A stretch of DNA of 64,000 nucleotides from JBCBSK01 sp965250105 (GCA_965250105.1 OZ252290.1:2728001-2792000), one strand, 5' to 3'; numbered from the stretch's first letter, positions 18,096 through 27,086 are shown. Numbers and translations are program-made. The notes: generated from the letters alone by a model not told the origin.

Positions 18096-18656
18096 CTAAG
18101 ACGCGGCCAGTCCCTTGCGCATGATCGGGCGGGTCGGCGACCGTCTCGCCACTTCCTCGAAGCCTGCCTCGCGATAGGTTCCTGCAAATCCCGTCCAGGC
18201 ATAGACCGGCGGATATTTGGCCTTGGGCGTGTCGATCGGATAGCCCTCGACGATGGCGGCTCCCCGGTCGAAGGCCCAGTCCGCCGCTGCCTTGAGCAGG
18301 GCCACCGAGAGGCCCTGGCGGCGAAACCGTTTGTCGACCAGGAAACAGGAGACGCTCCAGACGGGCGCGTCATCGACCGGTTTCAGGACGCGCGACGAGG
18401 CAAGTCGCGGAAAGGCCGATCTTTCGTCGATCTGCACCCAGCCGACGGCCTCGTCCCCGCTCAGCGCGACCAGCCCCGGAACCTGGCCGGCATCGAAGAG
18501 CCGCTTCATGGCGCGGCGATTGCCGTCGCCCATCCCCGCATCCATCTCCTTCTTGGAGAGCCGCCACAGCATGCACCAGCACCCGCCGCAGCCGCCCTTC
18601 TCGCCCATGACGGTCTCGAAGGTGCTCCAGGTTGCCGGGCGAATGTCAAAATCCAT
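18096..18656 (-). CDS. GNAT-family N-acetyltransferase with Cys-rich N-terminus
   Basis: 186 aa from the ATG at 18656, preceded by a run of Gs acting as ribosome-binding site. The GNAT core is seen in VSCFLVDKRFRRQGLSVALLKAAADWA and the following strand. The N-terminal segment GGCGGCWCMLWR holds three closely spaced Cys, typical of one GNAT subgroup of unknown substrate. It is not obviously tied to the methyltransferase island next to it. Confidence 0.8.
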   Translation of the reverse strand: MDFDIRPATWSTFETVMGEKGGCGGCWCMLWRLSKKEMDAGMGDGNRRAMKRLFDAGQVPGLVALSGDEAVGWVQIDERSAFPRLASSRVLKPVDDAPVWSVSCFLVDKRFRRQGLSVALLKAAADWAFDRGAAIVEGYPIDTPKAKYPPVYAWTGFAGTYREAGFEEVARRSPTRPIMRKGLAAS

Positions 18657-18817
18657 CGGAATGCCCCCCAATCCGCGCCCGGCCTGCCGGTTTCGCTCAA
18701 CATGGGACGATGATCGCCGGTTCGGGGGCGATCGGCCAGAGGCCAACCCCGGCGATCCGCGCATGGCTGCCAGACCTGTCGTTCGAGAGGGGCGCCCAAG
18801 CGCGGCGCTCCCCGCGA

Positions 18818-20386
18818 TCAGTGATTGGCGTCGGGGAAGGAGGCCTTTTTCCGCGCGACATAGTCCTTGAGCGCCTCGTCGACGCCGGGGTCGATCGGCG
18901 GCGGTTCATAGTCGGCGAGCATCTTCTTCCAGGCCGCATTGGCCCGCTGCGCCATGTCGAGGCTGCCTTCCGCCTGCCACTGCTCGACGGAATTGTTGTC
19001 GTGCAGCTCGAAGCGGTAGAAGGCGCTTTCGAAATTCGCCTGGGTGTGGGCGCAGCCGAGAAAGTGGCCGCCGGGCCCGACCTCGCGGAAGGCGTCCATC
19101 GCCTGGCCATTCGCGCTCATGTCCACCCCACCGGCCAGCACATGCATGGCGCCGAGCTGGTCGCAGTCCATCATGAATTTCTCGTAGGAACTGGCCAGGC
19201 CGCCCTCCATCCAGCCGGCCGAATGCAACATGAAGTTCACGCCCGCTTGGAGCGCCGGCAGAAGCGAATTGGCGCTCTCATAGGCGGCTTGCGCATCCGG
19301 CGCCTTGGAGGCGCAGAGCGAGCCGCCCGAGCGGAACGGCATCTTCATGCGCCGCGCCAGCTGCGCCGCGCCATAGATCGCCATCGTGGCTTCCGGCGTG
19401 CCGAAGGTCGGCGCGCCGGATTGCATCGAGAGCGTCGAGACGAAGGTGCCGAAGATGACCGGCGCGCCGGGGCGCACGAGCTGCAGGAACGAAGTACCGG
19501 CCCAGACCTCGGCCAATACCTGCGTCAGCGTGCCGGCGACCGAGACCGGGCTCATCGCGCCGGACAGGATGAACGGCGTGATGATGCAGGCCTGGTTGTT
19601 CGAGGCATAGGCCTCCGCCGCGCCCAGCATGGTGTTGTCCCAGACCAGCGGCGAATTGGCGTTGATCAGGCTGGTGACGACGGTGTTTTCCTGAACGAAG
19701 GCCTCGCCGAACAGGATCTTGGCCATCTCGACCGTGTCGGCGGCGCGCAAGGGATGTGTCACCGACCCCATGAAGGGTTTGTCGGAATAGCGCATATGCG
19801 CATACACCATGTCGTAATGGCGCTTGTTGACCGGCAGGTCGACGGGCTCGCACACCGTGCCGCCCGAATGGTGGATGTGCGGGCTCATATAGGCGAGCTT
19901 CACGAAGTTCTCGAAGTCCTGGATCGTGCCATAGCGCCGGCCCTGGTCGAGGTCATGCACGAAGGGCGAGCCATAGACCGGCACGAAGACGGTGTTGTCG
20001 CCGCCGATGCGCACGCTGCGCGCCGAATTGCGCGCGTGCTGGGTGTATTCGGCCGGCACCGTCGTGATGAGTTCCCTGGCGAGGCCCCTGGGAAACCGCA
20101 CCCGCTCGCCGTCGACATCGCAGCCCGCGCCCTTGAGAAGCTCGAGCGCGCGCGGATAGTCGCGGAACTCGACGCCGATCTCCTCGAGCAGCGTCTCGGC
20201 ATTGTGCTCGATGGTCTCAAGACCCTCCTCGGAGAGGATCTCGACCAGCGGGATCTTGCGCGAGATATAGGGCAGAGAGGCCTCGCGGCGCTCCATGCGG
20301 GCGGCCCGGCGGGCGTCGCGCCCCCGGCGCGCCTCGCGCCCGCCGCGCCCTTCGCGGGCCGGGGGGGTGTCTTCGGCTACGGACAT
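18818..20386 (-). CDS. MttB-superfamily (non-pyrrolysine) methylamine:corrinoid methyltransferase homologue
   Basis: 522 aa from the ATG at 20386, favoured by GGAGAAG six bases upstream. After an Arg/Gly-rich N-terminal tail (residues about 11-34) comes the MttB barrel: IPLVEILSEEGLETIEHNAETLL (seen in pieces), GSPFVHDLDQGRRYG, GSVTHPLRAADTVEM, TPFILSGAMSPVSVAG. No in-frame amber codon is read through, so it belongs to the non-pyrrolysine group that includes the glycine betaine, proline betaine and carnitine demethylases of anaerobes. It would transfer a methyl to the corrinoid protein encoded nearby. Divergent from the flavoprotein gene. Substrate is inference. Confidence 0.88.
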   Translation of the reverse strand: MSVAEDTPPAREGRGGREARRGRDARRAARMERREASLPYISRKIPLVEILSEEGLETIEHNAETLLEEIGVEFRDYPRALELLKGAGCDVDGERVRFPRGLARELITTVPAEYTQHARNSARSVRIGGDNTVFVPVYGSPFVHDLDQGRRYGTIQDFENFVKLAYMSPHIHHSGGTVCEPVDLPVNKRHYDMVYAHMRYSDKPFMGSVTHPLRAADTVEMAKILFGEAFVQENTVVTSLINANSPLVWDNTMLGAAEAYASNNQACIITPFILSGAMSPVSVAGTLTQVLAEVWAGTSFLQLVRPGAPVIFGTFVSTLSMQSGAPTFGTPEATMAIYGAAQLARRMKMPFRSGGSLCASKAPDAQAAYESANSLLPALQAGVNFMLHSAGWMEGGLASSYEKFMMDCDQLGAMHVLAGGVDMSANGQAMDAFREVGPGGHFLGCAHTQANFESAFYRFELHDNNSVEQWQAEGSLDMAQRANAAWKKMLADYEPPPIDPGVDEALKDYVARKKASFPDANH

Positions 20387-20480
20387 GCCAATCTTCTCCA
20401 CTCGCGGCGCGGGCGCCGCCCTGTCGACCAGGTGACTGCGTTCCCCTAAGTGATGGCGCGTATTGGCGCGGGAACTACCG

Positions 20481-20523
20481 CAAGCCCGTCCTAGGCTTGT
20501 CTCAGGGCGTCAACCGTGACGCC
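20481..20523. promoter_or_regulatory. Two inverted repeats in the divergent control region
   Basis: Between the MttB-homologue gene and the flavoprotein gene. CAAGCC-N7-GGCTTG at 20481-20499 and GGCGTCA-N4-TGACGCC at 20506-20523. A further short palindrome GTCCGCGGAC lies near 20588-20597. They may be operators shared by both divergent operons; no -35/-10 pair was convincing. Confidence 0.35.
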
Positions 20524-20639
20524 GTTTCGACAGTCTTCGTCGCTGAAGCTCAAGTGAACGACGGTGCGCGCTAGGAAAGTCGCGGCGTCCGCGGACAGGG
20601 TTAGTTCCGCCGGACCAAACCAAGAGGCGAAACAGACCG

Positions 20640-23150
20640 ATGAAATCGCAAGCGCGTGTCGTGGTGATCGGAGGCGGCGTCGTCGGCGTCTCGACGCTCT
20701 ATCATCTGGCGAAGAAGGGGTGGTCGGATGTCGCGCTGATCGAGCGCAAGGAACTGACCTCGGGCTCGACCTGGCATGCGGCCGGGCTGCTGCCGCTGTT
20801 CAATATGAGCTATTCGGTCAGCCAGATTCACAAATATTCGGTCAGGTTCTACAAGGAGCTGCAGCAGGAGACCGGCATGGATGTCGGCTTCTCGGTCTGC
20901 TCCAACATTCGTCTCGCCAAGACACAGGACCGCTGGGACGAATACATGTATTACAAGGGCGTGGCCGACACGCTCGGCATCAGGGTCGACGTGCTGACGC
21001 CGGACCAGGTCAAGGAGATCTGGCCGCTCTGCGAGACCGAGGGGCTGATCGGCGCGATCCGCCATCCCGAGGACGGCTATATCCAGCCCGCCGACCTGAC
21101 CCAGGCACTGGCCGCCGGCGCCCGGGCGCGCGGGGCGGAGATCTACCGCTACACGACCGTGACCGGCATCGAGCGCACGGAAGGCGGCGACTGGCTGGTC
21201 CGGACCGACAAGGGCGACATCACCTGCGAACATGTCGTCTCGGCATCGGGCAATTTCGCCCGTCGCACCGGCGCCATGGTCGGGCTCGACGTGCCGGTGA
21301 TTCCGGTCGAGCACCAGTATATCGTCACCGAACCGCATCCCGCGATCCAGGAACGGCGCGCGCAGGGCCTGCCGGAGATGGGCGTGCTGCGGGAATCGGA
21401 TTCATCCTGGTACATGCGCGAGGAAGCCGGTGGCCTCCTGCTCGGCCCTTACGAGAAGGGCGCGCCCTGCTGCTATGTCGACGGTCCGTCCGACGACTCG
21501 GAATACGAACTCTTCCAGGAAGACCTCGAACGGCTCGAACCGCATATCGAGACCGCCATGGAGCGGGTTCCCGCCTTCGGCGAGGTCGGCATCAAGAAGG
21601 TCTATAACGGCGCCATCGCCTATACGCCGGACGGCTCGCCCATCGTCGGTCCGGCCTGGGACCTGCCGAACTTCTGGCTCAATGAAGGCCACTCCTTCGG
21701 CGTGACGGCGGCCGGCGGGGCGGGCTGGCAGCTGGCGGAATGGATCGTCGAGGGCGAGACCACCATCGATATGATGGGGGTCGATCCGCGCCGCTTCGGC
21801 CCCTACGCGACGCGCGGCTATCTGCGCGAGAAAAACGAGGAGGCCTATGCCAATGTCTTCACCGTTCACTATCCCGACGAGGAGCGCGCCGCCGCGCGGC
21901 CGCTGAAGCGGGCGCCCTGCTACGACCGGATGAAGGCGCTCGGCGCGGTGTTCGGCTCGGTCTATGGCTGGGAGCGGCCGAACTGGTTCGCGCCCGAAGG
22001 CTATGCCCTGACCGAGGCGGATCTCAACCGCGACGACACGCTGACCAATCACAATCATGCCCCGGCGCTGCCGGACGGGCGCATCGTCGAGAAATGGTCG
22101 TTTCGCCGCTCGAACTATTTCGAGCATGTCGGCAATGAGGTGAAGGCGGTGCATGAGGCGGTCGGCCTGCTCGACATGTCGGCCTTCGCCAAGATCGAGG
22201 TCTCGGGTCCCGGTGCCCGTGACTGGCTCGACGCGATCCTCGCCAACCGGATTCCGAAGAAGCAGGGTCGGGTCGGCCTTTGCCATCTGCTGACGACGCG
22301 CGGCGGCGTCAGGTCGGAATTCACCGTCTATGAATGGGCGCCGGGCCGCTTCTATCTGGTGTCGGCGGGGGCCTTCGAACGCCATGATCACGACGTCCTG
22401 CACAAGCTGCTGCCGGCGGACGGCTCGGTGACGCTCAGGCCGATCACGACGCAATATGGCGTTCTCGTGCTGGCTGGCCCGCATGCCCGCGACGTCCTCC
22501 AGACGCTCACCGACACTGATCTATCCAACCCCGCCTTCCCCTGGCTGTCGGGCCAGCCGATTTCGGTCGGCGGAGCGAGCGCGCACGCGCTGCGCGTCAA
22601 TTTCGTCGGCGAACTCGGCTGGGAACTGCATCACCCGATCGAGATGCAGACGACGATCTTCGACCGGGTCATGGAGGCCGGCAAGGAATATTGCATCAAG
22701 CCGTTCGGCATCCGGGCGATGGATGCGATGCGGCTCGAAAAATCCTACCGCCTGATCCCGCGCGAATTGTCGATCGAATATTCCGCGCTCGAATCCGGCC
22801 TCGACCGTTTCGTGCATCTCAACAAGGGGCAGTTCATCGGTCGGGATGCCTTGGTCGACTGGCAACAGCGCGGCTTCGCCAACCGGTTCGTCACCATGGA
22901 AGTCCATGGCGTGACGGACGCGGATGCGCGCGGCAACGAAGCCATCATGCTGAACGGCGATCTCGTCGGCCGGGCCACGTCGGGCGGCTATGGCTGGCGC
23001 CTCGGCAAATCGCTGGCGCTCGCCATGGTGCGGCCGGATCTCGGCGAGATCGGCGCCGAACTCGACATCTCGATCCTCGGCAAGGCGCACAAGGCCGTCG
23101 TCGTGGAAGAGAGCCCGTTCGATCCCGAGAATGCCCGCCTGAGAGCATAA
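20640..23150 (+). CDS. Dimethylglycine/sarcosine dehydrogenase-like flavoprotein (DAO domain fused to GcvT-like domain)
   Basis: 836 aa. The FAD-binding motif VVVIGGGVVGVSTLYHLA begins at residue 7. SGSTWHAAG holds His46, the position of covalent FAD linkage in dimethylglycine dehydrogenases. The C-terminal 400 residues form an aminomethyltransferase-type tetrahydrofolate domain (VHEAVGLLDMSAFAKIEVSG, GELGWELHHP, LDRFVHLNKGQFIGRD). The enzyme should oxidise an N-methyl group and load the formaldehyde unit onto tetrahydrofolate, for example dimethylglycine to sarcosine. It heads the plus-strand operon and ends 35 bases before the ureohydrolase gene. Confidence 0.9.
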   Translation: MKSQARVVVIGGGVVGVSTLYHLAKKGWSDVALIERKELTSGSTWHAAGLLPLFNMSYSVSQIHKYSVRFYKELQQETGMDVGFSVCSNIRLAKTQDRWDEYMYYKGVADTLGIRVDVLTPDQVKEIWPLCETEGLIGAIRHPEDGYIQPADLTQALAAGARARGAEIYRYTTVTGIERTEGGDWLVRTDKGDITCEHVVSASGNFARRTGAMVGLDVPVIPVEHQYIVTEPHPAIQERRAQGLPEMGVLRESDSSWYMREEAGGLLLGPYEKGAPCCYVDGPSDDSEYELFQEDLERLEPHIETAMERVPAFGEVGIKKVYNGAIAYTPDGSPIVGPAWDLPNFWLNEGHSFGVTAAGGAGWQLAEWIVEGETTIDMMGVDPRRFGPYATRGYLREKNEEAYANVFTVHYPDEERAAARPLKRAPCYDRMKALGAVFGSVYGWERPNWFAPEGYALTEADLNRDDTLTNHNHAPALPDGRIVEKWSFRRSNYFEHVGNEVKAVHEAVGLLDMSAFAKIEVSGPGARDWLDAILANRIPKKQGRVGLCHLLTTRGGVRSEFTVYEWAPGRFYLVSAGAFERHDHDVLHKLLPADGSVTLRPITTQYGVLVLAGPHARDVLQTLTDTDLSNPAFPWLSGQPISVGGASAHALRVNFVGELGWELHHPIEMQTTIFDRVMEAGKEYCIKPFGIRAMDAMRLEKSYRLIPRELSIEYSALESGLDRFVHLNKGQFIGRDALVDWQQRGFANRFVTMEVHGVTDADARGNEAIMLNGDLVGRATSGGYGWRLGKSLALAMVRPDLGEIGAELDISILGKAHKAVVVEESPFDPENARLRA

Positions 23151-23185
23151 CCGGAACGGACCGGACGCAGGGACCAAGTAGCACC

Positions 23186-24175
23186 ATGATCGATCCCGTC
23201 GACGCGGATTTCCTGCCGGTCTCGGGCTTCGACCTGCCGCGCTTCGCCGGCATGCCGAGCTTCATGCGGCTCAAGGCTTTCTCGGCATCGGAGCCTGGCG
23301 GGACGGAGATTGGCATCGTCGGCGTGCCCTGGGATGCCGGCACGACGAACCGGCCGGGCGCGCGGCATGGACCGCGTGCCGTGCGCGATGCCTCGACCAT
23401 GATCCGCATGCTCAACCAGGCGACCGGCGCCGCGCCCTTCCATCTCGCGCGTGTCGCCGATCTGGGCGACGTGCCCGTCAATCCGGCGAGCCTCGACGAC
23501 ACGATGGGCCGGGTCGAGCACTTCTTCGCGGACATCGCGGGCCGCAACATCATGCCGCTGACGGTCGGCGGCGACCATCTGACGAGCCTGCCGGTCCTGC
23601 GCGCCGTGGCGCCCGGCCGATCAGCCGGCCAGCCGCTCGGCATGGTGCATTTCGATGCCCATACCGATCTCTTCGACAGCTATTTCGGCGGTTACCGCCT
23701 GACCCATGGCACGCCCTTCCGGCGCGCCATCGAGGAGGGGCTGCTCGACCCCGAACGCGTCGTTCAGATCGGCCTGCGCGGCACGACCTATGACGGCGAG
23801 GACGTCGCCTTCGGCCAGTCGGTCGGGGTGCGCATGATCCGGATCGAGGAGGTCGTCGCGCGCGGCCTCGACGATGTGATGGACGAGGCGCGCGCCATCG
23901 TGGGCGCCGGGCCGACCTATCTGTCGTTCGACATCGACGTCATCGACCCGTCCCAGGCGCCCGGTACCGGCACGCCGGAGATCGGCGGGCTGACGACGCG
24001 CGAGGCGCAGGCCATGCTGCGCCGGCTCGACGGCATCGATTTTGTCGGCGCGGACCTCGTGGAAGTGTCGCCGCCCTTCGATCTCGCTGGCATGACGGCC
24101 TGGGCCGCGGCGTCGCTGATGTTCGAGATCCTGTGCCTTCTCGCCCCGAGGGCGGCGGCGCGGCACGGGCGCTGA
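23186..24175 (+). CDS. Ureohydrolase (agmatinase/arginase superfamily)
   Basis: 329 aa. All metal-ligand motifs of the binuclear Mn family are present: GGDHLTSLP, HFDAHTDLFDSY and SFDIDVIDPSQAPGTGTPEIGG. The family splits urea from agmatine, arginine, guanidinobutyrate, guanidinoacetate, guanidine or other guanidines. The usual automatic name would be agmatinase, but the window has a separate agmatine deiminase pathway, and this gene sits inside the methylated-amine operon, so another guanidino substrate is possible. Confidence 0.85.
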   Translation: MIDPVDADFLPVSGFDLPRFAGMPSFMRLKAFSASEPGGTEIGIVGVPWDAGTTNRPGARHGPRAVRDASTMIRMLNQATGAAPFHLARVADLGDVPVNPASLDDTMGRVEHFFADIAGRNIMPLTVGGDHLTSLPVLRAVAPGRSAGQPLGMVHFDAHTDLFDSYFGGYRLTHGTPFRRAIEEGLLDPERVVQIGLRGTTYDGEDVAFGQSVGVRMIRIEEVVARGLDDVMDEARAIVGAGPTYLSFDIDVIDPSQAPGTGTPEIGGLTTREAQAMLRRLDGIDFVGADLVEVSPPFDLAGMTAWAAASLMFEILCLLAPRAAARHGR

Positions 24176-24317
24176 TCGCGGGCCGAACGCGACCGGGACA
24201 GGGTTCCGGGGCGCCGTCGCAACCTTTTCTGAAGTGCGGTACGATTTTTTCACCCTGTCGGTCGCAGAATAGCGCATGTCTTGGCGGCGACAGCCGAAAT
24301 CGCTTGCGTGAAAGACA

Positions 24318-24335
24318 TTACGCGGTGTTGCGTAA
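24318..24335. promoter_or_regulatory. Inverted repeat TTACGC-N6-GCGTAA upstream of the corrinoid-protein gene
   Basis: Perfect 6-base arms, 32 bases before the ATG of the corrinoid-protein gene, in a 192-base gap that separates it from the ureohydrolase gene. Position and form suit a repressor or activator site for the C1 part of the operon. I saw no second copy in the other intergenic regions I read. Confidence 0.5.
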
Positions 24336-24367
24336 CGCCTTCACCCGCTGCGAGTAGGGATTGCCAG

Positions 24368-25078
24368 ATGTCCGACGATCAGGAACTCGATCTCAAGAGC
24401 TTGTCCGACGAGGATCTCGTCGCCCAGATGCATGACGATCTTTACGACGGATTGAACGAGGAGATCGAGGACGGCGTCCACATCCTGCTCGAACGCGGCT
24501 GGTTGCCCTATGACGTCCTGACGCAGGCGCTCGTCGAGGGCATGCGCATCGTCGGCATCGACTTCCGCGACGGCATCCTGTTCGTGCCGGAAGTCCTGAT
24601 GAGCGCCAATGCCATGAAGTCCGGCATGTCGATCCTGCGGCCGCTGCTCGCCGAGACCGGCGCGCCGAAGGTCGGCAAGATGGTCATCGGCACGGTGAAG
24701 GGCGACATTCACGACATCGGCAAGAACCTCGTCACCATGATGATGGAGGGCGCGGGCTTCGAGGTCGTCGATCTCGGCATCAACAATCCGGTCGAGAACT
24801 ACATGGCCGCGCTCGAAGAGCATGAGCCGGAGCTGCTCGGCATGAGCGCGCTCCTGACCACCACCATGCCCTATATGAAGGTCGTCATCGACGAGTTGAA
24901 GGACAAGGGCATCCGGTCGGACTATATCGTGCTCGTCGGCGGCGCGCCGCTCAACGAGAGCTTCGCCGAGGCGATCGGCGCCGATGCCTATTGCCGCGAC
25001 GCTGCCGTCGCTGTGGAAACGGCCAAGGCGTTGCTGGCGCGTCGGCAGGGCAGCGTCCACGCTCAGGAAGTCGCCTGA
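24368..25078 (+). CDS. Corrinoid (B12-binding) methyl carrier protein, MtbC/MttC type
   Basis: 236 aa. An N-terminal helical cap domain (about residues 15-95) is followed by the cobalamin-binding fold with GDIHDIGKN at about 112-120, whose His115 is the lower cobalt ligand, then VVDLGINNPVE and VLVGGAPL. It would carry the methyl between the MttB homologue and the pterin-domain methyltransferase. The start is the ATG at 24368 after TAGGGA. First gene of a tight run of six genes on the plus strand. Confidence 0.92.
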   Translation: MSDDQELDLKSLSDEDLVAQMHDDLYDGLNEEIEDGVHILLERGWLPYDVLTQALVEGMRIVGIDFRDGILFVPEVLMSANAMKSGMSILRPLLAETGAPKVGKMVIGTVKGDIHDIGKNLVTMMMEGAGFEVVDLGINNPVENYMAALEEHEPELLGMSALLTTTMPYMKVVIDELKDKGIRSDYIVLVGGAPLNESFAEAIGADAYCRDAAVAVETAKALLARRQGSVHAQEVA

Positions 25079-25157
25079 CCGACGGAAGCCGGACCCCTAT
25101 GGGTCCGATCGACAACTACCGGCCCATTGTGGCGGCCTGTCCGGAAGGAACGGGGGC

Positions 25158-25832
25158 ATGCCCAGACCTGCGCGCGCCGACATCGCTGAAATGCGCGGTG
25201 AGACAAACGACACTACGCGCGACAAGACACTCGTCATCGCTTGCGGGGCACTCGCGCGCGAGTTTCTCGATGTCGTGCGTCTGAACAACTGGACGCATCT
25301 CGACATCACCTGCCTGCCGGCCATCCTGCACAACCGGCCGCAGGAGATCCCTGATGCGGTGCGCCGCAAGATCCGCGCGAATCGCGGCAAATATCGCGAG
25401 ATCCTCTGTCTCTACGGCGATTGCGGCACCGGCGGCCTGTTGGATGAGGTGTTGCGTGAGGAGGGCGTCGAACGCATTCCCGGCGACCATTGTTATGCGT
25501 TCTATACGGGCCTCGGCGATTTCGACGCGCTGATGGAGGAGGAGATCGGCTCCTTCTTCCTGACCGACTATCTGGTGCGCCATTTCGACCGGCTGATCAT
25601 CAAGGGCATGGGGCTCGACCGCCACCCCCAGCTGCGCGACATGCTGTTCGGCCACTATACCCGCGTCGTCTATCTCGCCCAGACGCCGGATCCGCGCCTG
25701 ATCGCCAAGGCCAAGGCCTGCGCCGAGCGCATCGGCCTCGCATTCTCCTATCGCGAAACGGGACTTGGCGGGATCGAGCGCTTCTTGGTCGATTCCACGA
25801 CGAGGCCGGTGGCCCCCGCCGAGCTAGAGTGA
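25158..25832 (+). CDS. DUF1638 domain-containing protein
   Basis: 224 aa. It matches what I know of DUF1638: KTLVIACGALARE near the N-terminus, LPAILHNRPQEIPDAV (seen as pieces), ILCLYGDCGTGGLLD, and GMGLDRHPQLRDMLFGHYTRVVYLAQT. Several Cys (ACGA, TCLP, YGDCG, DHCY) could bind a metal or cofactor. The family is repeatedly found beside corrinoid methyltransferase genes, but its role is unknown. Between the corrinoid-protein and PF13769 genes, presumably cotranscribed. Confidence 0.85.
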   Translation: MPRPARADIAEMRGETNDTTRDKTLVIACGALAREFLDVVRLNNWTHLDITCLPAILHNRPQEIPDAVRRKIRANRGKYREILCLYGDCGTGGLLDEVLREEGVERIPGDHCYAFYTGLGDFDALMEEEIGSFFLTDYLVRHFDRLIIKGMGLDRHPQLRDMLFGHYTRVVYLAQTPDPRLIAKAKACAERIGLAFSYRETGLGGIERFLVDSTTRPVAPAELE

Positions 25833-25876
25833 CCGCCGAAGTTCCTCCCGCAACATCCACGAAGGATTGCCGACCC

Positions 25877-26188
25877 ATGGCGACGCTTCAGATTGTCTAT
25901 TGGCGCGACATCCCCGCCCAGGTCATCGTCAAGGCCGGCCGCAAATCGGCCAAGCGCGAACTGCCCTTGCGGTTCACCGAGGCGATCGACATGTGTGCGA
26001 TGCGGGTCGGCGCGCGCGATGCTGACGCCTATCTCGAAGACTGGCGCAAGGGCGACGCGCAGCCCGCCGGCGACGATCTGGAGGCCGAGGCCGACCGGGT
26101 CAGCCAGGCGCTCGAGGCCGAATATACGCAAGACCGCCTGAAGGCCCTGATCAAGGCCGAGGGCTATGAGAAAACCGACGCCGCCTGA
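25877..26188 (+). CDS. Small conserved protein of the PF13769 'virulence factor' family
   Basis: 103 aa. Features: IVYWRDIPAQVIVKAGRKSAKRELPLRF, then EAIDMCAMRVGARDADAYLEDWRK (each seen in shorter pieces). The 'virulence factor' name is historical. In this setting it lies between DUF1638 and the MetF-like gene and is likely an accessory protein of methyl transfer or folate oxidation. It has a single Cys, so it is not a MetV-type zinc protein. No signal peptide. Confidence 0.75.
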   Translation: MATLQIVYWRDIPAQVIVKAGRKSAKRELPLRFTEAIDMCAMRVGARDADAYLEDWRKGDAQPAGDDLEAEADRVSQALEAEYTQDRLKALIKAEGYEKTDAA

Positions 26189-26213
26189 CGGCCCTCGCAG
26201 GGATCCAAAGCCA

Positions 26214-27086
26214 ATGAGCCAGTCTTCCGTTCCCGCTTCCATCGAGATCGGCCCCAAACAGGCCATCGAATCGGCCGACCTGCCGGGCCTCTTCCCGGTC
26301 GGCACGCGCGTCTACATCACCGATATCGGCACCGACGACAATGCGACGCTGGTGCGCGCCGCCAAGCGGGTGCGTGACACCGGCTACGAGCCGGTGCCGC
26401 ATATCGCCTCGCGGCGGCTGACCACGCGGGCGCTGCTCGACGACCGTATCAAGGCGCTGGCGGCCGAGGCCGGCGTGCGCGACGTTTTGGTGATCGGCGG
26501 CGGCCTCGACCGGCAGGCCGGTGATTTCGGCTCGACGATGGAGGTCCTGGAAACCGGTTTCCTCGACGCCAACGGCATCACCGATATCGGTGTGGCCGGC
26601 CATCCCGAGGGCTCGCCCGATTTCGGCCCCGATGTCGCGCTGGACGCGCTGCGGCTGAAACAGAGTTTTGGCGAGCGGACAGGCGCCACGATGCGCATCG
26701 TCACCCAGTTCGGCTTCGACGGCGACAATTTCGCCACATGGGCGAAGGGATTGTTGGCGAGCGGTGTCGACCTGCCGGTGCATCTCGGCGTCGCCGGCCC
26801 GGCCAAGATCACCACGCTGATCAAATATGCCACCATGTGCGGGGTCGGCAATTCGCTATCCTTCTTCAAGCGCAATACCCGTTCCATCGCGACGCTCGCC
26901 ACCTCCCATTCGCCCGAAAGCGTGGTCGGCCCGATCGAGGCCGCCTGGCGGGCGGATCCCGACGGCGCCATCCGCCAGATCCATGTCTTCCCCTTCGGCG
27001 GCATGAAGAAAGCGGCGGAATGGCTCGTCGGGCGCGGCTCGTGGGACAAGGCGTCGGCCGCCGCGACGGCGACGGCGCGCGTCTAG
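26214..27086 (+). CDS. MetF-like methylenetetrahydrofolate reductase
   Basis: 290 aa, the length of the bacterial MetF barrel. Seen: ASIEIGPKQAIE at the N-terminus (the family Glu of S.E..P), VYITDIG, VPHIASRR, VLVIGGG, GVAGHPEGSP, KITQFGFD-like RIVTQFGFDGDNF, and LGVAGPAK. The VAGHPEGSP motif is diagnostic. It should interconvert methyl- and methylene-tetrahydrofolate; in this operon the oxidative direction is expected (inference). It differs from housekeeping MetF enough that it may be a dedicated paralogue. Confidence 0.88.
   Translation: MSQSSVPASIEIGPKQAIESADLPGLFPVGTRVYITDIGTDDNATLVRAAKRVRDTGYEPVPHIASRRLTTRALLDDRIKALAAEAGVRDVLVIGGGLDRQAGDFGSTMEVLETGFLDANGITDIGVAGHPEGSPDFGPDVALDALRLKQSFGERTGATMRIVTQFGFDGDNFATWAKGLLASGVDLPVHLGVAGPAKITTLIKYATMCGVGNSLSFFKRNTRSIATLATSHSPESVVGPIEAAWRADPDGAIRQIHVFPFGGMKKAAEWLVGRGSWDKASAAATATARV

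Noticed and set aside
18818..20386. Trimethylamine methyltransferase with pyrrolysine
   Set aside because: The frame is open throughout with no in-frame TAG, and no pyrrolysine genes are seen in the window, so trimethylamine-specific MttB is unlikely.
25877..26188. PF13769 protein as a MetV-type zinc partner of MetF
   Set aside because: MetV proteins are Cys-rich; this one has a single Cys and no zinc motif.
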